DNA from: Flavobacteriales bacterium
GTDB lineage: Bacteria > Bacteroidota > Bacteroidia > Flavobacteriales_F > PHOS-HE28
Reading direction: 5' to 3'
NCBI GenBank assembly: GCA_016717305.1
Contig: JADKFY010000038.1
Span: 1-23,044 of the forward strand
Length of the DNA stretch: 23,044 nucleotides
In this document: piece by piece, positions 21,518-23,044 of the stretch
How positions within the stretch are numbered: position 1 is the first letter of the stretch
Layout of the letters: each line of letters begins with the position of its first letter
The notes under the pieces: generated by a model
What the model saw: the letters and a program-made list of their open reading frames with translations, nothing else
The model's database searches: none
What the model was told of the DNA's origin: nothing
Made by a program: the position numbers and the translations under genes

Positions 21518-23044
21518 GTGAATATCGACTTGATCATCCGTTCCGGAAAAGGAGAGGTGGCCATTGCCCTGATGAAGGACAAAGTGCTCGCCGAACTGCA
21601 CCGCGAACGGACCGAACACGGCTTTGCCGTAGGCGACGTATACCTCGCTAAGGTGCGCAAAGTGGCACCCGGCCTCAACGCCGCATTCGTGGATGTGGGC
21701 CACGAGAAGGATGCTTTCCTGCACTATTACGACCTCGGTCCACAATACCGCAACAGTTACAAGTTCGCCAAGGCCGCGGTCGCCGGTACAGTGAAAACGG
21801 GCCTGCTTGAAGATTGGAAGCTCGAAACCGATATCCCCAAGGACGGCAAACTCGCTGATGTGCTGAGTGCCAGCCAAACCATTCTGGTGCAGATCGCCAA
21901 AGAGCCTATCAGCACGAAAGGACCGCGCCTCACTGCGGAAGTCACACTTGCTGGTCGCTACATGGTCTTTGTGCCCTTCATCAACAAGATCAATCTTTCT
22001 TCGCGCATCACCGACGAGGTGGAACGCAGGCGGCTGAAGGATCTGATGATCGCCATTAAGCCGAAAGGTTTCGGGGTGATCATCCGCACCAACGCCGCGG
22101 ATAAGAACACCGAGGATCTTGCGGCAGACCTGAAGACCTTGCTCCAGCGCTGGGACGAGATGTTCCGGAACCTCCGCAACGCACAGGCCCCGAAGAAAGT
22201 GCTGGGCGAGATCGATCGCACCAACGCAATTATGCGCGATCTGTTGAACAAGGATTTCACGAGCATCCAAGTGGATGATGAACTCCTTGCCGAAGAGATC
22301 TACCAGACCCTGGAAAAGACCGCCCGAGAAGAAGGGCATCGTAAAGCACTACAAAGGCAAGCTCGACATCTTCGATAATTTCGGAGTGAACAAGCAGATC
22401 AAGCAAGCCTTTGGTAAGCAGGTCATGCTCACCAGCGGTGCCTACCTGATCGTTGAGAAGACAGAGGCCATGCACGTGGTCGACGTGAACAGCGGCAGCC
22501 GGAAGGGAGGCAACCAGGAACAGGAGAAGAACGCGTTGGACATCAACGTGGAAGCCGCCATCGAGATCGCCCGCTTGCTGCGCCTTCGGGATATGGGCGG
22601 CATCATCTGTATCGACTTCATCGACCTCTACGAAGCCGAGAACCGCCGCATCCTGCACAAGGCATTGAAAGACGCCATGGCCGACGACAAGGCCAAGCAC
22701 AACGTATTGCCACCAAGCCGCTTCGGTGTTATCGAGCTCACCCGCCAACGCGTGCGTCCCGAAACGGAGATCGACACCAGCGAGAATTGCCCAACGTGCA
22801 ACGGCACCGGCGAAGTCGGCGCACCGGTCCTAGTGGTGGACGAGATCGAGAACGCCCTCAACTACCTGCTCTCCGAAAAGGACATGAATGGGCTCACCCT
22901 GCGTGTGCATCCGTTCATCCATGCCTACCTCACCAAGGGCCTGCCCAGCCGCCAAATGAACTGGTGGTGGCGGTGGAAGAAATGGGTGAAGGTGCAGCCC
23001 GAAAGCTCTTCCCAATTCCTGGCCTACGCGGTAACGGATGGGGA
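21518..23044 (+). CDS. rng: RNase E/G family endoribonuclease (frameshifted near 22325, 3' truncated by window edge)
   Basis: This enzyme cleaves single-stranded RNA in rRNA maturation and mRNA decay. It starts with GTG at 21518 (no ATG in frame nearby; an ATG at 21501 is in another frame). An N-terminal RNase H-like and S1 domain includes VGDVYLAKVRKVAPGLNAAFVDVGHEKDAFLHY and GPRLTAEVTLAGRYMVF. The first frame ends at 22378. The conserved sequence breaks at ACC GCC C-GAG and resumes as EKKGIVKHYKGKLDIFDNFG, then MHVVDVNSGS (first catalytic Asp), IICIDFIDL (second Asp), and the Zn-link CPTCNGTG. Restoring two Cs in the run at 22323-22325 (GCC CCC GAG) repairs it. The C-terminal LTKGLPSRQMNWWW region is present and the gene continues past the edge. 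About 508 residues are visible. Confidence 0.92.

Noticed and set aside
21464..22339. 291-residue open frame opposite the RNase E/G gene
   Set aside because: It is the antisense of a strongly conserved coding region and has no family features.
1..23044. Apparent abundance of GATC and CGATC
   Set aside because: It seems to reflect frequent ATC isoleucine codons after G-ending codons; I did not count it and see no clustering.

Overview
The window looks like chromosomal DNA of a member of Bacteroidota, most likely a Flavobacteriales-type bacterium. The evidence is a gldD-gldE-ssb-mutY gliding/housekeeping block, a secreted protein with a type IX secretion (T9SS) type A C-terminal sorting domain, a Bacteroidota-type HU protein, a 31-residue COX24/mS38-like basic protein, and promoter-like TAnnTTTG/TAnnTTCG boxes. 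GC looks slightly above 50% by eye, not counted. No tRNA, rRNA, CRISPR array, insertion sequence or phage gene was seen. There is no gene-free stretch longer than about 210 bp.

Layout. 1-591 is the C-terminal end of a probable DUF3857/DUF3858 transglutaminase-like protein. 596-2948 (minus) is a tight three-gene run: two-domain VOC protein, Cys/Met-metabolism PLP enzyme, DUF1801 protein. 3155-3586 is a small predicted membrane protein of unknown family. 3754-9544 is a tripartite RND multidrug efflux operon (lipoprotein adaptor, HAE1-type permease, NodT/TolC-family outer-membrane lipoprotein), with a single-base frameshift in the permease. 9648-11465 (minus) is a T9SS cargo protein. 11576-14019 (minus) holds an ArnT-like membrane glycosyltransferase (frameshifted) and a family 2 glycosyltransferase. 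14103-15008 (minus) is an EamA/DMT transporter, divergent from an HMA-domain lipoprotein (15098-15610) that ends in a strong intrinsic terminator. 15702-16742 is heme A synthase. 16723-20316 (minus) is mutY-ssb-gldE-gldD. 20517 to the window end is HU, a TPR protein, the mS38-like peptide and an RNase E/G gene that is frameshifted and runs off the edge.

Working together: the efflux genes form one envelope-spanning pump. The two glycosyltransferases fit lipid-linked sugar transfer at the inner membrane. GldD/GldE fit the gliding/T9SS export machinery that would also export the 605-residue cargo protein. HU, TPR, mS38-like and RNase E/G look co-transcribed, and the RNase gene has a strongly structured leader.

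Most notable observations: (i) a heptanucleotide repeat array has been absorbed into gldD and encodes its signal peptide; (ii) two strong hairpins lie in the leader of the RNase E/G gene; (iii) a tiny mS38-like gene overlaps the TPR gene; (iv) three conserved genes carry indels that are each explained by lost C/G in short C/G runs, which looks more like sequencing error than gene decay; (v) TAnnTT(T/C)G boxes lie only 4-9 nt from several start codons, suggesting leaderless mRNAs. I did not find a clear, wholly new multi-gene system here.
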